Shown here in pieces: positions 17,298 to 25,235 of a DNA stretch of 64,000 bases. Both the position numbers and the translations under genes were made by a program. This DNA is from Microbacteriaceae bacterium VKM Ac-2855 (GTDB lineage Bacteria > Actinomycetota > Actinomycetes > Actinomycetales > Microbacteriaceae), in contig JABMLG010000003.1 of assembly GCA_013204985.1 (NCBI GenBank), forward strand, positions 583,122 to 647,121, in the 5' to 3' direction. The stretch's first letter is position 1. Every line of letters begins with the position of its first letter. The notes below the pieces were generated by a model. The model had not been told where the DNA came from. It saw nothing but the letters and a program-made list of their open reading frames with translations, and did no database searches.

Positions 17298-18218
17298 ATG
17301 CTCTCCGACCCGATCGCCGCGCCGTCCTCGGGGCAGCAGTCCGATCAGGTCTCTTCTGTACAGGCCTCCTCCGTCGGGCCCGTCGACTTCGGGCGGGGCG
17401 CGGCCGTCGTCTTCGAGCGGCGCGATCGCATCCGGGAGCGTGTCGAGACCGACGGCTTCGCCTCCGTCACCGAGCTCGCCGACGTGCTGGGGGTCTCGGG
17501 CGTGACCGTGCGGAGCGACCTCGATGCTCTCGCCGCTGATGGCGTGCTCCAGCGGGTTCGCGGTGGTGCGGTGCCACGGACGCCGCGCGCGACGGAACGG
17601 TCCTTCGAGGAGGGGCTCGCGGCCGCGGCGGGCGAGAAGCGGGCGATCGCGACGACGGCCGCCGCCTCCGTGCTGCCCGGCGAAAGCGTCATCCTCGACG
17701 TCGGCACAACGACAGCCGCCATCGCCGCCGCCCTCGTGGCGCGAGAGGACCTCGTCGACGTCACCGTCATCACCAACGGTCTCTCCATCGCACTCGTCCT
17801 CGAAGCGGCCATCCCGCGCTTCACCGTGATCGTCACCGGCGGCACCCTCCGCCCGTTGCAGCACTCGCTCGTCGAGCCGTTGGCCTCCGAGATGTTCGAG
17901 CGGATCCGCGCCGATGTCGCGTTCATCGGCTGCACCGGAGTCGACGCGGGCTCCGGCGTCACCAACGTGAACCTGCCCGAGGCCGCGCTCAAACGCACGA
18001 TGCTGCGTTCCGCCCGCCGCCGCGTCGCCGTCGCGGACTCCCGCAAACTCGGAATCGTCGATCTCGGCCGGGTCGCGGGCCTCGACGAATTCGACCGGCT
18101 CCTCACCGGTTCTGTCGCGGATGCAGCCGTCGTTCGCGACCTCGAGGCGGCGGGCCTCGCCGTCACGTTGTGCGCCCCTGACCCTGTCGCCGAACCCGAC
18201 GAGCCCGCCTCCCTCTGA
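17298..18218 (+). CDS. DeoR-family transcriptional regulator of galactose genes
   Basis: 306 residues. An N-terminal winged helix (about 41-95: RDRIRERVETDGFASVTEL, then VSGVTVRSDLDALAADG and RVRGGAV) is followed by a DeoR sensor domain of the isomerase fold (DVGTTTAAIAAAL, VITNGLSIALVLE, FIGCTGVDAGSGVTN). These repressors respond to phosphorylated sugars. The divergent galTK operon and the 37-bp dyad between them make galactose regulation the likely role. The first ~35 residues are an unusual polar extension, so translation might start later. Confidence 0.88.
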   Translation: MLSDPIAAPSSGQQSDQVSSVQASSVGPVDFGRGAAVVFERRDRIRERVETDGFASVTELADVLGVSGVTVRSDLDALAADGVLQRVRGGAVPRTPRATERSFEEGLAAAAGEKRAIATTAAASVLPGESVILDVGTTTAAIAAALVAREDLVDVTVITNGLSIALVLEAAIPRFTVIVTGGTLRPLQHSLVEPLASEMFERIRADVAFIGCTGVDAGSGVTNVNLPEAALKRTMLRSARRRVAVADSRKLGIVDLGRVAGLDEFDRLLTGSVADAAVVRDLEAAGLAVTLCAPDPVAEPDEPASL

Positions 18219-18371
18219 ACCCGTTTCTGCAGCATCGACCGCAAGACGTGACGGACGCGGCGGTTACCCGCCGGCTCTGCAGCATCGGTGCACTTCTGCG
18301 GCACCGACCGCGGCGTGCGCCTTGATGGATCACCCAGCCCGGTTCCGGTCGACACTCCGTAGGATTCAGCC

Positions 18372-19331
18372 ATGACCGACTTCACGCCGGCTCCCGTCTC
18401 GGGAGAGCAGTTCGAACTCGTCCTGCCCCGTCCGGCGGGCGAGTTGCGGGCGATCGTCACCGAGGTGGGCGCCGCGCTCCGGCACCTCTCGCTCGGCGGT
18501 GTCACCCTCACCACCGGGTACGGCGAGGACACGATTCCGCCGATGAGTTCGGGCGCGATCCTGGTGCCGTGGCCCAACCGCGTCCGTGACGGTCGCTGGG
18601 TGCACGACGGTCGCACCCTGCAGCTCGACCTCAGCGAGCCGAGGCATCACAACGCGATCCACGGCCTGCTACGCAGCTCGCCCTACCGTCTCGTCGAGCG
18701 CGATACAGCGTCCGTCACCCTGGCGGCGACGGTCTTCCCGCAGCGCGGCTACCCGTTCCACCTCGATACGAGAATCCGGTACGCCCTCGAATCGAGCGGA
18801 CTCCGCGTGACCCATCGCGTTCGGAACGTCGGCGCGGCCGAGGCGCCCGTCGCCGTCGGAGCGCACCCCTATCTCGAGATCGGCGATGTGCCGAGCGACG
18901 AACTCCTCGTGACCGTCGCGGCCACGGCGCATATCGAAGTGGACGACCGTCTCAATCCCACCGGCGTCCAGGCGCCGGTCCTCGGCACGGAGTGGGACCT
19001 CCGCGCGGGTCGGCGCGTCGGTGAACTGGAACTCAACGACGCCTGGGCGGACGTGGTCCTCGTCGACGGCGTCAGCACGCACTCGTTGACGGCGACTGAT
19101 GGCCGCAGCGTCGTTCTCTGGGCCGATCCGGCCTTCAACTACGTGCAGGTCTTCATCACGCGGATCTTCCCCGATGGCGAGGATGTGCGCACAGCAGTCG
19201 CCGTCGAGCCGATGAGCGCGCCCGCCGACGCCTTCAACAGCGGTCACGGGCTGCGCTGGCTCGAGCCGGGCGAGGAGTGGTCGCTCTCGTGGGGGATCCG
19301 TGCCGAGGGATTCGGCGAGGAGCGCGCGTGA
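18372..19331 (+). CDS. galM: Aldose 1-epimerase (galactose mutarotase family)
   Basis: 319 residues. Interconverts alpha and beta anomers of hexoses, supplying alpha-galactose to GalK. The protein has the family landmarks VPWPNRVRDGRW, HHNAIHGLLR with the substrate-contacting His, VGAHPYLEIG with the catalytic His, and the C-terminal AVEPMSAPADAFNSG with the catalytic Glu. A TAGGAT box lies six bases before the ATG (leaderless). It follows the regulator on the same strand and is coupled to the next gene by a GTGA overlap. Confidence 0.92.
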   Translation: MTDFTPAPVSGEQFELVLPRPAGELRAIVTEVGAALRHLSLGGVTLTTGYGEDTIPPMSSGAILVPWPNRVRDGRWVHDGRTLQLDLSEPRHHNAIHGLLRSSPYRLVERDTASVTLAATVFPQRGYPFHLDTRIRYALESSGLRVTHRVRNVGAAEAPVAVGAHPYLEIGDVPSDELLVTVAATAHIEVDDRLNPTGVQAPVLGTEWDLRAGRRVGELELNDAWADVVLVDGVSTHSLTATDGRSVVLWADPAFNYVQVFITRIFPDGEDVRTAVAVEPMSAPADAFNSGHGLRWLEPGEEWSLSWGIRAEGFGEERA

Positions 19332-20608
19332 GCGTCGCGACGCCGCCTCGGGCGCTCACCCGACTCAACGACGACGACAAGCGCGCCGCGTTGGTGCGGA
19401 TGAAGAGGCTCGCCACGGGTCTGCTCGTGCTGATGGCCGTGATCTTCGTGATCTCCTTCGCGCTGCAGGACGAGTACCCCTGGCTCCAGTACGTCCGCGC
19501 GGCGAGCGAGGGCGGCATGGTCGGCGCGCTCGCGGACTGGTTCGCTGTGACCGCGCTGTTCCGCCACCCGCTGGGCATCCCGATCCCGCATACCGCGATC
19601 ATCCGGACGAAGAAGGATGAGATCGGGCAGAGTCTCGGTCAATTCGTCGAGGAGAACTTCCTGTCGGGCGACATCGTCCGCGGCAAACTCGATTCGATCG
19701 GTGTGTCTCGACACGCCGGACGCTGGCTCGCGCAACCCGACAACGCCCGGCGGTTGGGGGACGAGACCGCGGCCGCCGTCCGTGGCGCCATCACCCTGCT
19801 CGACGACAGCGATGTGCAGGATGTGATCGAGGCGCTCGCGCGCAAACACCTGCTCGATCCACCGTGGGGGCCGCCGCTGGGCTCGCTGATGGGTGGCATC
19901 GTCGCGGCCGGCCACCACACCATGCTCGTGGACACCCTCGTCGACCAGGCGGAGGCCTGGCTCGCGCGCAACCCCGAGAGTTTCGCACGAATGGTCAGCT
20001 CGCGGATGCCGACGTGGTTGCCCTCGTTCGTCGGCAGCCTCGTCGACGATCGGCTCTACCGCGAGGCGCTCGGCTTCGTGCGGGCCGTGCGGGCCGAGCC
20101 TTCGCATCCTCTGCGGGTCGCACTCGACGGCTACCTCGTGACGCTCGCGCACGACCTGGCGACCGATCCCGAGCTGATCACACGCGTCGAAGAGATCAAG
20201 AACAACGTCTTCGACAGCCCCCGCGTGCGCTCGCTCGCGACGGATGCGTGGGAGTCGACGAAAACGTCGCTGCTCTCGGCGATGGACGATCCGGGCAGCC
20301 CGCTGAGGGCCAGCCTCGAGTCGATCGTGATCGATCTGGGTCGGCGGCTCGAGTCCGAGTCGTCGCTGGCCGGCAAGGTCGACCGGTGGGTCGGTACGGT
20401 CGCCGCTCACCTCGTCGATCGCTACCGCGGCGACATCGCGAGCATCATCACCGAGACCATCGGTCGGTGGGATCCGAGGGAGACCGCCGAGAAGCTCGAG
20501 CTGCAGGTGGGGAAGGATCTGCAGTTCATCCGCATCAACGGCACAGTGGTCGGGTCGTTGGCCGGTCTCGCGATCTTCACCGTGGCGCACGCGATCTTCG
20601 GACGGTGA
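19328..20608 (+). CDS. DUF445 family membrane-anchored protein
   Basis: 426 residues from the GTG overlapping the galM stop. One N-terminal helix (LATGLLVLMAVIFVISFAL) precedes the family motif VRAASEGGMVGALADWFAVTALFRHPLG, then FVEENFLSGDIVRGKL and a long helical, coiled-coil-like body; a second hydrophobic helix is at the C-terminus (TVVGSLAGLAIFTVAHAIFG). The two terminal anchors with a large soluble centre are typical of DUF445. No activity is established for the family. Confidence 0.88.
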   Translation: MSVATPPRALTRLNDDDKRAALVRMKRLATGLLVLMAVIFVISFALQDEYPWLQYVRAASEGGMVGALADWFAVTALFRHPLGIPIPHTAIIRTKKDEIGQSLGQFVEENFLSGDIVRGKLDSIGVSRHAGRWLAQPDNARRLGDETAAAVRGAITLLDDSDVQDVIEALARKHLLDPPWGPPLGSLMGGIVAAGHHTMLVDTLVDQAEAWLARNPESFARMVSSRMPTWLPSFVGSLVDDRLYREALGFVRAVRAEPSHPLRVALDGYLVTLAHDLATDPELITRVEEIKNNVFDSPRVRSLATDAWESTKTSLLSAMDDPGSPLRASLESIVIDLGRRLESESSLAGKVDRWVGTVAAHLVDRYRGDIASIITETIGRWDPRETAEKLELQVGKDLQFIRINGTVVGSLAGLAIFTVAHAIFGR

Positions 20609-20759
20609 CGTCGGTCTCAGCCTCTGCTGGACTGCACGACCGGCGAACTCGACGCATTCATCGCTCGAGTCGGTAGCGGTCGGGTCTGAGGAATGGTCCG
20701 CGCCGGTGCCCCCGGCGCGGGCGTCGCATCCGCTGCTGGACGTTCCCTAGGCTTTTGCT

Positions 20760-20897
20760 ATGGCGACTCCAGCGACGACGACGGTCTTGCGCGAGCTCAT
20801 CGAATCGGTCGCGCAGCCGGGGGACATCCATCCCGCGCTCGCGTACCACGTGACGACTCTCCTCGAGTCGTATCTGTCGCCGCCGTATCCGGTCTGA
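20760..20897 (+). CDS. Predicted 45-residue small protein
   Basis: The frame encodes an amphipathic, acidic-to-neutral peptide (MATPATTTVLRELIESVAQP, then GDIHPALAYHVTTLLESYL and a PPYPV end). A TAGGCT -10 element lies exactly six bases before the ATG, the leaderless layout seen at several certain genes nearby, which is the main reason to call it. No homologue is recognised. Confidence 0.5.
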   Translation: MATPATTTVLRELIESVAQPGDIHPALAYHVTTLLESYLSPPYPV

Positions 20898-21068
20898 CGG
20901 CACGGCGTGCGGGCTGCGACCGGGGTCGAACAGTCCTCTCACCCGACCTTGCCCAGCCGTGCACCGCTAGTAGAACTGATCTACGAATACGGATGCGGAT
21001 GAACGAACGGAGAAACCGCCGCCGCGCAAGCCCCTGCGCGCATCCGTCGATCGGCCTACCGTCGAAGC

Positions 21069-21311
21069 ATGGATGATGACGTACTCGGAGCCCGCGGCGA
21101 TGACGATTCGACGACGGCCAGTAAAGACCCCGCCGATTGGGTCACCGGCGATGAGCCGATGACCGGACCGCAACGCAGCTATCTCGACACTCTCGCCCGC
21201 GAGGCGGGTGAAACCCTTCCCGCCGACCTGACCAAGGCGCAGGCCTCGGAGCACATCGACCGTCTGCAGTCGGCGACCGGTCGGGGGCAGACGCAGGGCG
21301 GTCACGACTAG
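21069..21311 (+). CDS. DUF3072 domain protein
   Basis: 80 residues. The core DPADWVTGDEPMTGPQRSYL followed by DTLAREAGETLPADLTKAQA and EHIDRLQ is the DUF3072 signature, a small helical domain of unknown function common in high-GC bacteria; the Thr-Lys-Ala-x-Ala-Ser portion resembles a SAP-like helix pair. A TACCGT box lies six bases before the ATG (leaderless). Acidic N-terminus, probably cytoplasmic. Confidence 0.85.
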   Translation: MDDDVLGARGDDDSTTASKDPADWVTGDEPMTGPQRSYLDTLAREAGETLPADLTKAQASEHIDRLQSATGRGQTQGGHD

Positions 21312-21686
21312 GTTCTAGCGCGGGCCCGGCCCTGAGATAGCCGGGCCTACGGCACCCAGCTGGTGCGAACCTCTGACTCGATGGGCCATCGGCTCGTGAT
21401 CGACCAGGTCGTGTGCCTCGAGGCGTCCGGTTCCGTGGCGTTGACGGAGCCGGACGGATCGCTTCCCGGGCACCTCGCATCTCGGTTGTACGTGTAGCTC
21501 GATTGGTCCGTGATCGGTTTCCAACCAGGCGTTCCGCACGACTGGTTCAGCGTTTGGTGCGATACCTAATCGAACGCCAGAAGCTATTCGTGGCGTCGCG
21601 GGCGATCGCAGCCGCTCAGGTCGACCACTCGTCGCTGGGGGTGTCGAAGACGAGGTTTTAGCAGAGCCGTAACCGCACCTCGACGG
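21312..21686. other. Gene-poor stretch at the left edge of the accessory patch
   Basis: 375 bases without a convincing gene. A GCCCGGCCC / GGGCC-rich hairpin follows the DUF3072 stop (about 21320-21352). A 38-codon frame at 21381-21497 and the end of another frame around 21560-21661 have protein-like composition but no ribosome site; they may be fragments of lost genes. AT content rises to the right. Confidence 0.35.
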
Positions 21687-22403
21687 CTACCACTGAGTCA
21701 GCAATCGCTGGCCCTCTTGAGTAGGACCAACGGGTGGGATGACCGTCCAACCGTGCTGACGCAGAACCTCCGCCGCCTCACCCTGGAGGTCCCGGGTCGA
21801 CGCACGATACTGCATGCGACGCCAGCGCTCGCGGCCCTCCAACACTGCTGATTCCCAGCCCCGCTCTGAATCGACGCCCGCCTCCCTGACGAGGAATTCG
21901 AGGAAGTCCTCGATGCAGGGCCGGAACCGCTCACCCCCTACCGGAAAATGAAGCGACGAAATATCGTGCGGCTTTCTGACTACATCAGGTCGAACGGCGT
22001 GAGCGCGGGCTAGAAGGTGGGACAACGCGCCGCGGTCTGCGTGGACATGCCAGTGCGCCACGGGAGCGCCAGAGCCCATCCCAGCGTCGAATTCTTGGCG
22101 GACCAAAGGGGTTCGATCGAGCACCGAATGAACTGCAAGATTCGATCGCGTCGTCTTCAAGTACTAACCGGAGCTGTCCATGCTTAGGTAGACCTGCACG
22201 CCCAGGGACGCAAGATGTTCGCCGTTCACCCGGAGGGGAATGCGCTGATCTGAAACTTGATCGCCGGCGGGGCGGACCACGAACCGGTCAGCAGCCCCCG
22301 CGACGGAGACCATTGAGATCGGCCCCGGAAGAACTGCCGATATCGTGTTGCCGATTTCGGACGCGAAGATCGCTGAACGCTCTCGCAGCGTGAGGGAACC
22401 CAC
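21687..22403 (-). pseudogene. Unknown conserved-looking gene interrupted by one in-frame TAG
   Basis: Two frames are exactly in phase and separated only by TAG at 22164-22166 and one Tyr codon. Left of the stop the protein ends VQVYLSMDSSG; right of it continues YLKTTRSNLAVHSVLDRTPL, which reads as one smooth sequence. Restored length is 238 residues plus the stop position. The C-terminal half contains HWHVHADRGALSHLLARAH and a helical end. No family is recognised. The GTG start lies three bases after the stop of the 63-residue gene, so the two formed an operon. Alternatives: sequencing error, or TTG restart giving a 157-residue protein. Confidence 0.65.
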
Positions 22404-22406
22404 GGA

Positions 22407-22598
22407 CTAGCGCGACGGGTGTTCGCCTAGGAGGAACTCAATCGCTTCAAGCTCCTCCTTCGCCTCCCACTCGTCGCTGTTAAGCGTGCGAGTCGACTTC
22501 AATTCCCAGAAGTTCGCCTCAGTGAGGCCGAGGCGCTTGAGGATGTCCGAGCGTCGCTCAGCCAGTTCACTTGGCGTGGTTTCGATTACAGGTGCCAT
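22407..22598 (-). CDS. 63-residue helical protein, possible partner of the broken gene
   Basis: Starts at an ATG with an excellent AGGAGGA site seven bases upstream. The protein is charged and helical (TPSELAERRSDILKRLGLTE, then SDEWEAKEELEAIEFLLGE). Its small size, acidic Leu-rich helices and tight coupling to a downstream gene recall antitoxins or small regulatory partners, but no family is recognised and the helix-turn-helix resemblance is weak. Base composition is lower in GC than the flanking housekeeping genes, as for the whole 21.5-22.9 kb patch. Confidence 0.65.
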   Translation of the reverse strand: MAPVIETTPSELAERRSDILKRLGLTEANFWELKSTRTLNSDEWEAKEELEAIEFLLGEHPSR

Positions 22599-22635
22599 CG
22601 TGTTCCTCCTTCGATTGCGATGTATTGAGAGTGAA

Positions 22636-22899
22636 TCACAGACCACCGACACTGTGACACCCCCGCGCCGCGGATTGCCCCTCGGTTCCCCGGGAGAGCG
22701 CCGGACGTGAGATCTGCTCCTCGCGGACGGAACGGGAATGGACGATCTGCGAACTCGTGCATTGGATCCTCGCGTGTTCCGCGATGTGGTCGATTTCAAG
22801 GGTGCTCGTCACTCCGCAACGAGGTACTGCGCAACGGTAACCGGCCTCCACGAAGAGGTCGCGCTCAAGCTCTGCGGGAAACGGCGGGCGATCAGTCAT
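22636..22899 (-). pseudogene. Remnant of an HNH endonuclease
   Basis: The frame begins MTDRPPFPAELERDLFVEAG and YRCAVPRCGVTSTLEIDHIA, which is the first half of a small HNH nuclease: a Cys pair in YRCAVPRC and the His of IDHI. After about residue 45 (near 22764) the similarity stops; the second Cys pair and the final His of the motif are missing. A neighbouring frame contains HEFAD, where the family expects HEF followed by a hydrophobic strand, suggesting a frameshift plus decay. It should be inactive. Confidence 0.6.
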
Positions 22900-23044
22900 G
22901 CAGACAGTCTCTGCGCACTACGCAGATGAAACGAAGCCAGCATGTCCGCGCCGTCGTCATCGCTTCCTGCGCGCAGAAAAATTTTTGAGGGGTTCCTAAC
23001 TGCGTCCACTCGCTGTGAAGCCTGCGCATCCACCTAAACACTTG

Positions 23045-23117
23045 TAGGCCCCGTCGGGCTCGAACCGACGACCCGCGGATTAAAAGTCCGCTGCTCTACC
23101 AACTGAGCTAGAGGCCC
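23045..23117 (-). tRNA. tRNA-Lys (TTT)
   Basis: 73 nt on the minus strand. Acceptor GGGCCTC (23111-23117) pairs, with G-U wobbles, to the 3' strand; D arm GCTC-AGTTGGTA-GAGC, anticodon loop CTTTTAA giving TTT, T arm GTCGG-TTCGAGC-CCGAC, discriminator A. CCA is not encoded. The accessory patch lies immediately beyond its 3' end. Confidence 0.97.
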
Positions 23118-23221
23118 GCGCGACCGCAGTCGCGCGTCAAGGGTACCGCGGATGCGGACCGCGGAAGTATCCCGCCACTTCTCCCGAGTGGTCATCACGG
23201 GCACGCCGCCGCCGCTTCACG

Positions 23222-23260
23222 CACGTGGCGGACCCGCGTGGCGGACCCTCGTGGCGGACC
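23222..23260. repeat. Three 13-bp tandem copies
   Basis: CGTGGCGGACCCG, CGTGGCGGACCCT and CGTGGCGGACCCG follow one another directly in the leader of the next gene. Possibly slippage-derived; no function is evident. Confidence 0.7.
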
Positions 23261-23355
23261 CGAGGTCCGGGAACACGACCGGCCACGCAGGCGGCATGAA
23301 TCCACGCGGTCTAGCGTTGTCGCATCCGTACGTCTCGACCGCGGAAGGCGGTGCC

Positions 23356-23985
23356 ATGTCCGACGGCTTCCACAAGCCCACCAAGTTCCCCTCTCACGTC
23401 TTCGAAGCGTTCCAGGGTGGCGACGATCCGGCGCAGATCACCCGGGTCGCCCACGAGACCGCCCTGGCGCTGCTCAGCCGGGTTCGGAACGACCCCGATC
23501 CGGTCGTGATCGACCGCCTCGTCGCCTATACCGACGACCACGGCATCGACGCCCTCGCCGAACTCTGGGCTCGGGCGAGCGCGACGAGCCTGCCCGGTGC
23601 GCTCTGGCGCATCTATCTGCTGCGCCTGCTCATCCGCCAGGATCCGGTGACGACGAGCTACATGTATCAGCGCGGAGTCGAGCTCTCAACGACCATCGAC
23701 CCGGTCGTCGCCGGCGCCAGCGTGCCCACCGGCCCGGCCGAGATCACCGCGCTCGCCGATCAGATCCTCCGCGGTGTCTTCGACGGCGACTTCGCGGTCG
23801 CGCTCGATCGGGCCGCTGCGTTCTGCCGGATCAGCGCGGCCGGCAGTACCTCGGTCGCCGACGATCTCGAACCCACCGAGCCTGCACGAGCCACCGAACT
23901 CACGACGCGCGCCCTGCGTCTCTCCACCACCGCCAACGAACTGACCAGCTGCGCGCGTCTCTGGCGCCACGAATCGCTCGACTGA
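23356..23985 (+). CDS. Conserved actinobacterial-type protein, unknown function
   Basis: 209 residues from the ATG following GGAAGG. A soluble, mostly helical protein: HVFEAFQGGDDPAQITRVAH, LAELWARASATSLPGALWRI, and LRLLIRQDPVTTSYMYQRG. The Trp/Leu-rich middle and acidic surface suggest a protein-binding role. Proteins of this kind occur in Microbacteriaceae genomes with misleading automatic names; I see no catalytic motif and assign no function. It lies between tRNA-Lys and a candidate structured RNA. Confidence 0.75.
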   Translation: MSDGFHKPTKFPSHVFEAFQGGDDPAQITRVAHETALALLSRVRNDPDPVVIDRLVAYTDDHGIDALAELWARASATSLPGALWRIYLLRLLIRQDPVTTSYMYQRGVELSTTIDPVVAGASVPTGPAEITALADQILRGVFDGDFAVALDRAAAFCRISAAGSTSVADDLEPTEPARATELTTRALRLSTTANELTSCARLWRHESLD

Positions 23986-24052
23986 GACGACGGTCGGCTG
24001 CACCCTTGCGTCAACCTGTTCTCGCGCCGCGAACAGGGCACGGAGCACCCGG

Positions 24053-24058
24053 TACACT
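24053..24058 (+). promoter_or_regulatory. -10 element of the candidate RNA
   Basis: TACACT is followed by six bases and then the first base of the long RNA stem at 24065, the same spacing seen between -10 boxes and start codons of leaderless genes in this window. Confidence 0.45.
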
Positions 24059-24064
24059 GGTGGT

Positions 24065-24144
24065 GGCCGGACCGCAGTAACCCCGGGCTCCACTTTTAGC
24101 CGCTCTGAGCGGCCTCGCGCCGAGAGGCGTTCTGCGGTCCGGCC
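24065..24144 (+). ncRNA. Candidate structured RNA, unassigned
   Basis: A perfect 13-bp terminal stem (GGCCGGACCGCAG at 24065-24077, CTGCGGTCCGGCC at 24132-24144) encloses 54 nt containing CCCCGGGCTCCACTTTTA and an inner hairpin GCCGCT-CTG-AGCGGC (24099-24113). A TACACT box six bases before the stem supports an RNA starting at 24065. It lacks the apical motif of SRP RNA, and is too short for RNase P or tmRNA. It could instead be a leader controlling the following membrane protein-sigK-rskA operon. Confidence 0.5.
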
Positions 24145-24174
24145 CCATTCTGCCTCGGGGGAACGGGGTGAGAC

Positions 24175-24681
24175 GTGGCCTTCGTGGCCTCGAACGGCCG
24201 GAATCGATCCGCTACCGCGGCAGGCAGAACAGCGAGACCACGGATGAACAAGCGCACCGCGTATCGCATCGGCGCCCGTCTGTGGGCGGGCTTGGGGCTG
24301 CTCGCGTGCGCTGCGATCTACTTCATCGTCGCGCCTCAGGTCGACGCGGCGGAGAGCGCACAACTCGGTCAGGGCGTTGTTCTCACACAGGGGGTGCTGA
24401 TGCGTTTCCTCGCGGTCGCGCAGGCCCTCGCCGGCGTCTGGGTGCTCGTGATGGCTCGGACCTGGCCCGGTCTCACGGCCGCTCTCGCCGCGGTCATCGG
24501 GCTCTCGGTGATTCCGCGTCTTTCGGCGACGACCTCGCTCGACCTCGGTTTCGTCGCCTTCGATGCCCGTTTCTTGATCTGGACGCTGCAAGTCATCGTG
24601 ATCGTGGCGGGAGTAGCGGTAGCGTTCTTCTGGATGACACGCAATATCAAGCCCCGCACCGCCGCGGCCGGCCGCTCATGA
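24175..24681 (+). CDS. Four-helix membrane protein in the sigK operon
   Basis: 168 residues from a GTG after GGGGTGAG; an ATG at 24244 (MNKRTAYRIGARLW) is a reasonable alternative giving 145 residues. Four hydrophobic helices are visible: LWAGLGLLACAAIYFIVA, VLMRFLAVAQALAGVWVLVM, LTAALAAVIGLSVI and FLIWTLQVIVIVAGVAVAFF. No family is recognised. The stop overlaps the sigK start (ATGA), so it is co-translated with SigK and RskA and may take part in the same envelope response. Confidence 0.75.
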   Translation: MAFVASNGRNRSATAAGRTARPRMNKRTAYRIGARLWAGLGLLACAAIYFIVAPQVDAAESAQLGQGVVLTQGVLMRFLAVAQALAGVWVLVMARTWPGLTAALAAVIGLSVIPRLSATTSLDLGFVAFDARFLIWTLQVIVIVAGVAVAFFWMTRNIKPRTAAAGRS

Positions 24682-25235
24682 GTGAGGCCGTCGTCGACGC
24701 CGGACTCCTGCTCGAACGCGTGACCCAGGGCGATCAGCGGGCGTTCGCAGAACTGTACGACGCATTCGCCTCGCGAGTGCTCGGTCTTGTGACGCGGGTG
24801 CTGGTCGACCGAGCCCAGTCCGAAGAGGTGGCGCAGGAAGTGTTCCTCGAGATCTGGCAAACCGCCTCCCGCTTCGCTCCGAATAAAGGTTCAGCGACGA
24901 CGTGGATCCTCACGATGGCTCACCGCAGGGCTATAGATAGGGTTCGCGCCGCGCAGGCGGGTCGTGATCGCGACACGCGAATCGGCATACGCGACCTGGA
25001 ACCCGAATACGACCAGGTGGCAGAGACGGCGGAGGTCGCCCTGGAACACGAGAAGGTGGTCGCTGCAATGGCCCGCCTGACGACCCTGCAACGACAAGCG
25101 TTGCAGCTCGCCTACTACGGCGGCTACTCGCACAGCGAGATCGCCGGAATCCTCGAGTGCCCGATCGGCACCGTGAAGACCCGTCTGCGAGACGGCATGA
25201 TCAAACTCCGAGAAGAGATGGGGGTGACAGGATGA
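24678..25235 (+). CDS. sigK: ECF sigma factor K
   Basis: 185 residues, a standard ECF factor. Region 2: FAELYDAFASRVLGLVTRVL, SEEVAQEVFLEIWQTASRFA and GSATTWILTMAHRRAIDRVR (-10 recognition). Region 4: ALQLAYYGGYSHSEIAGILE with IGTVKTRLRDGMIKLR (-35 recognition helix). Its stop overlaps the start of the RskA-like anti-sigma factor, as in mycobacterial sigK-rskA, which fixes the name. Controlled through RskA degradation; mycobacterial SigK drives secreted antigens, but targets here are unknown. Confidence 0.9.
   Translation: MSEAVVDAGLLLERVTQGDQRAFAELYDAFASRVLGLVTRVLVDRAQSEEVAQEVFLEIWQTASRFAPNKGSATTWILTMAHRRAIDRVRAAQAGRDRDTRIGIRDLEPEYDQVAETAEVALEHEKVVAAMARLTTLQRQALQLAYYGGYSHSEIAGILECPIGTVKTRLRDGMIKLREEMGVTG

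Noticed and set aside
21381..21497. A 38-codon frame (MGHRLVIDQVVCLEASGSVA and onward)
   Set aside because: Composition is protein-like, but there is no ribosome site or leaderless promoter; at most a gene fragment.
23045..23117. tRNA-Lys as a proven integration site
   Set aside because: No integrase and no recognisable duplicate of the tRNA 3' end was found to the left, so insertion is only suspected.
24065..24144. SRP RNA, tmRNA or RNase P RNA
   Set aside because: The conserved SRP apical motif is absent, and the element is far too short for tmRNA or RNase P.
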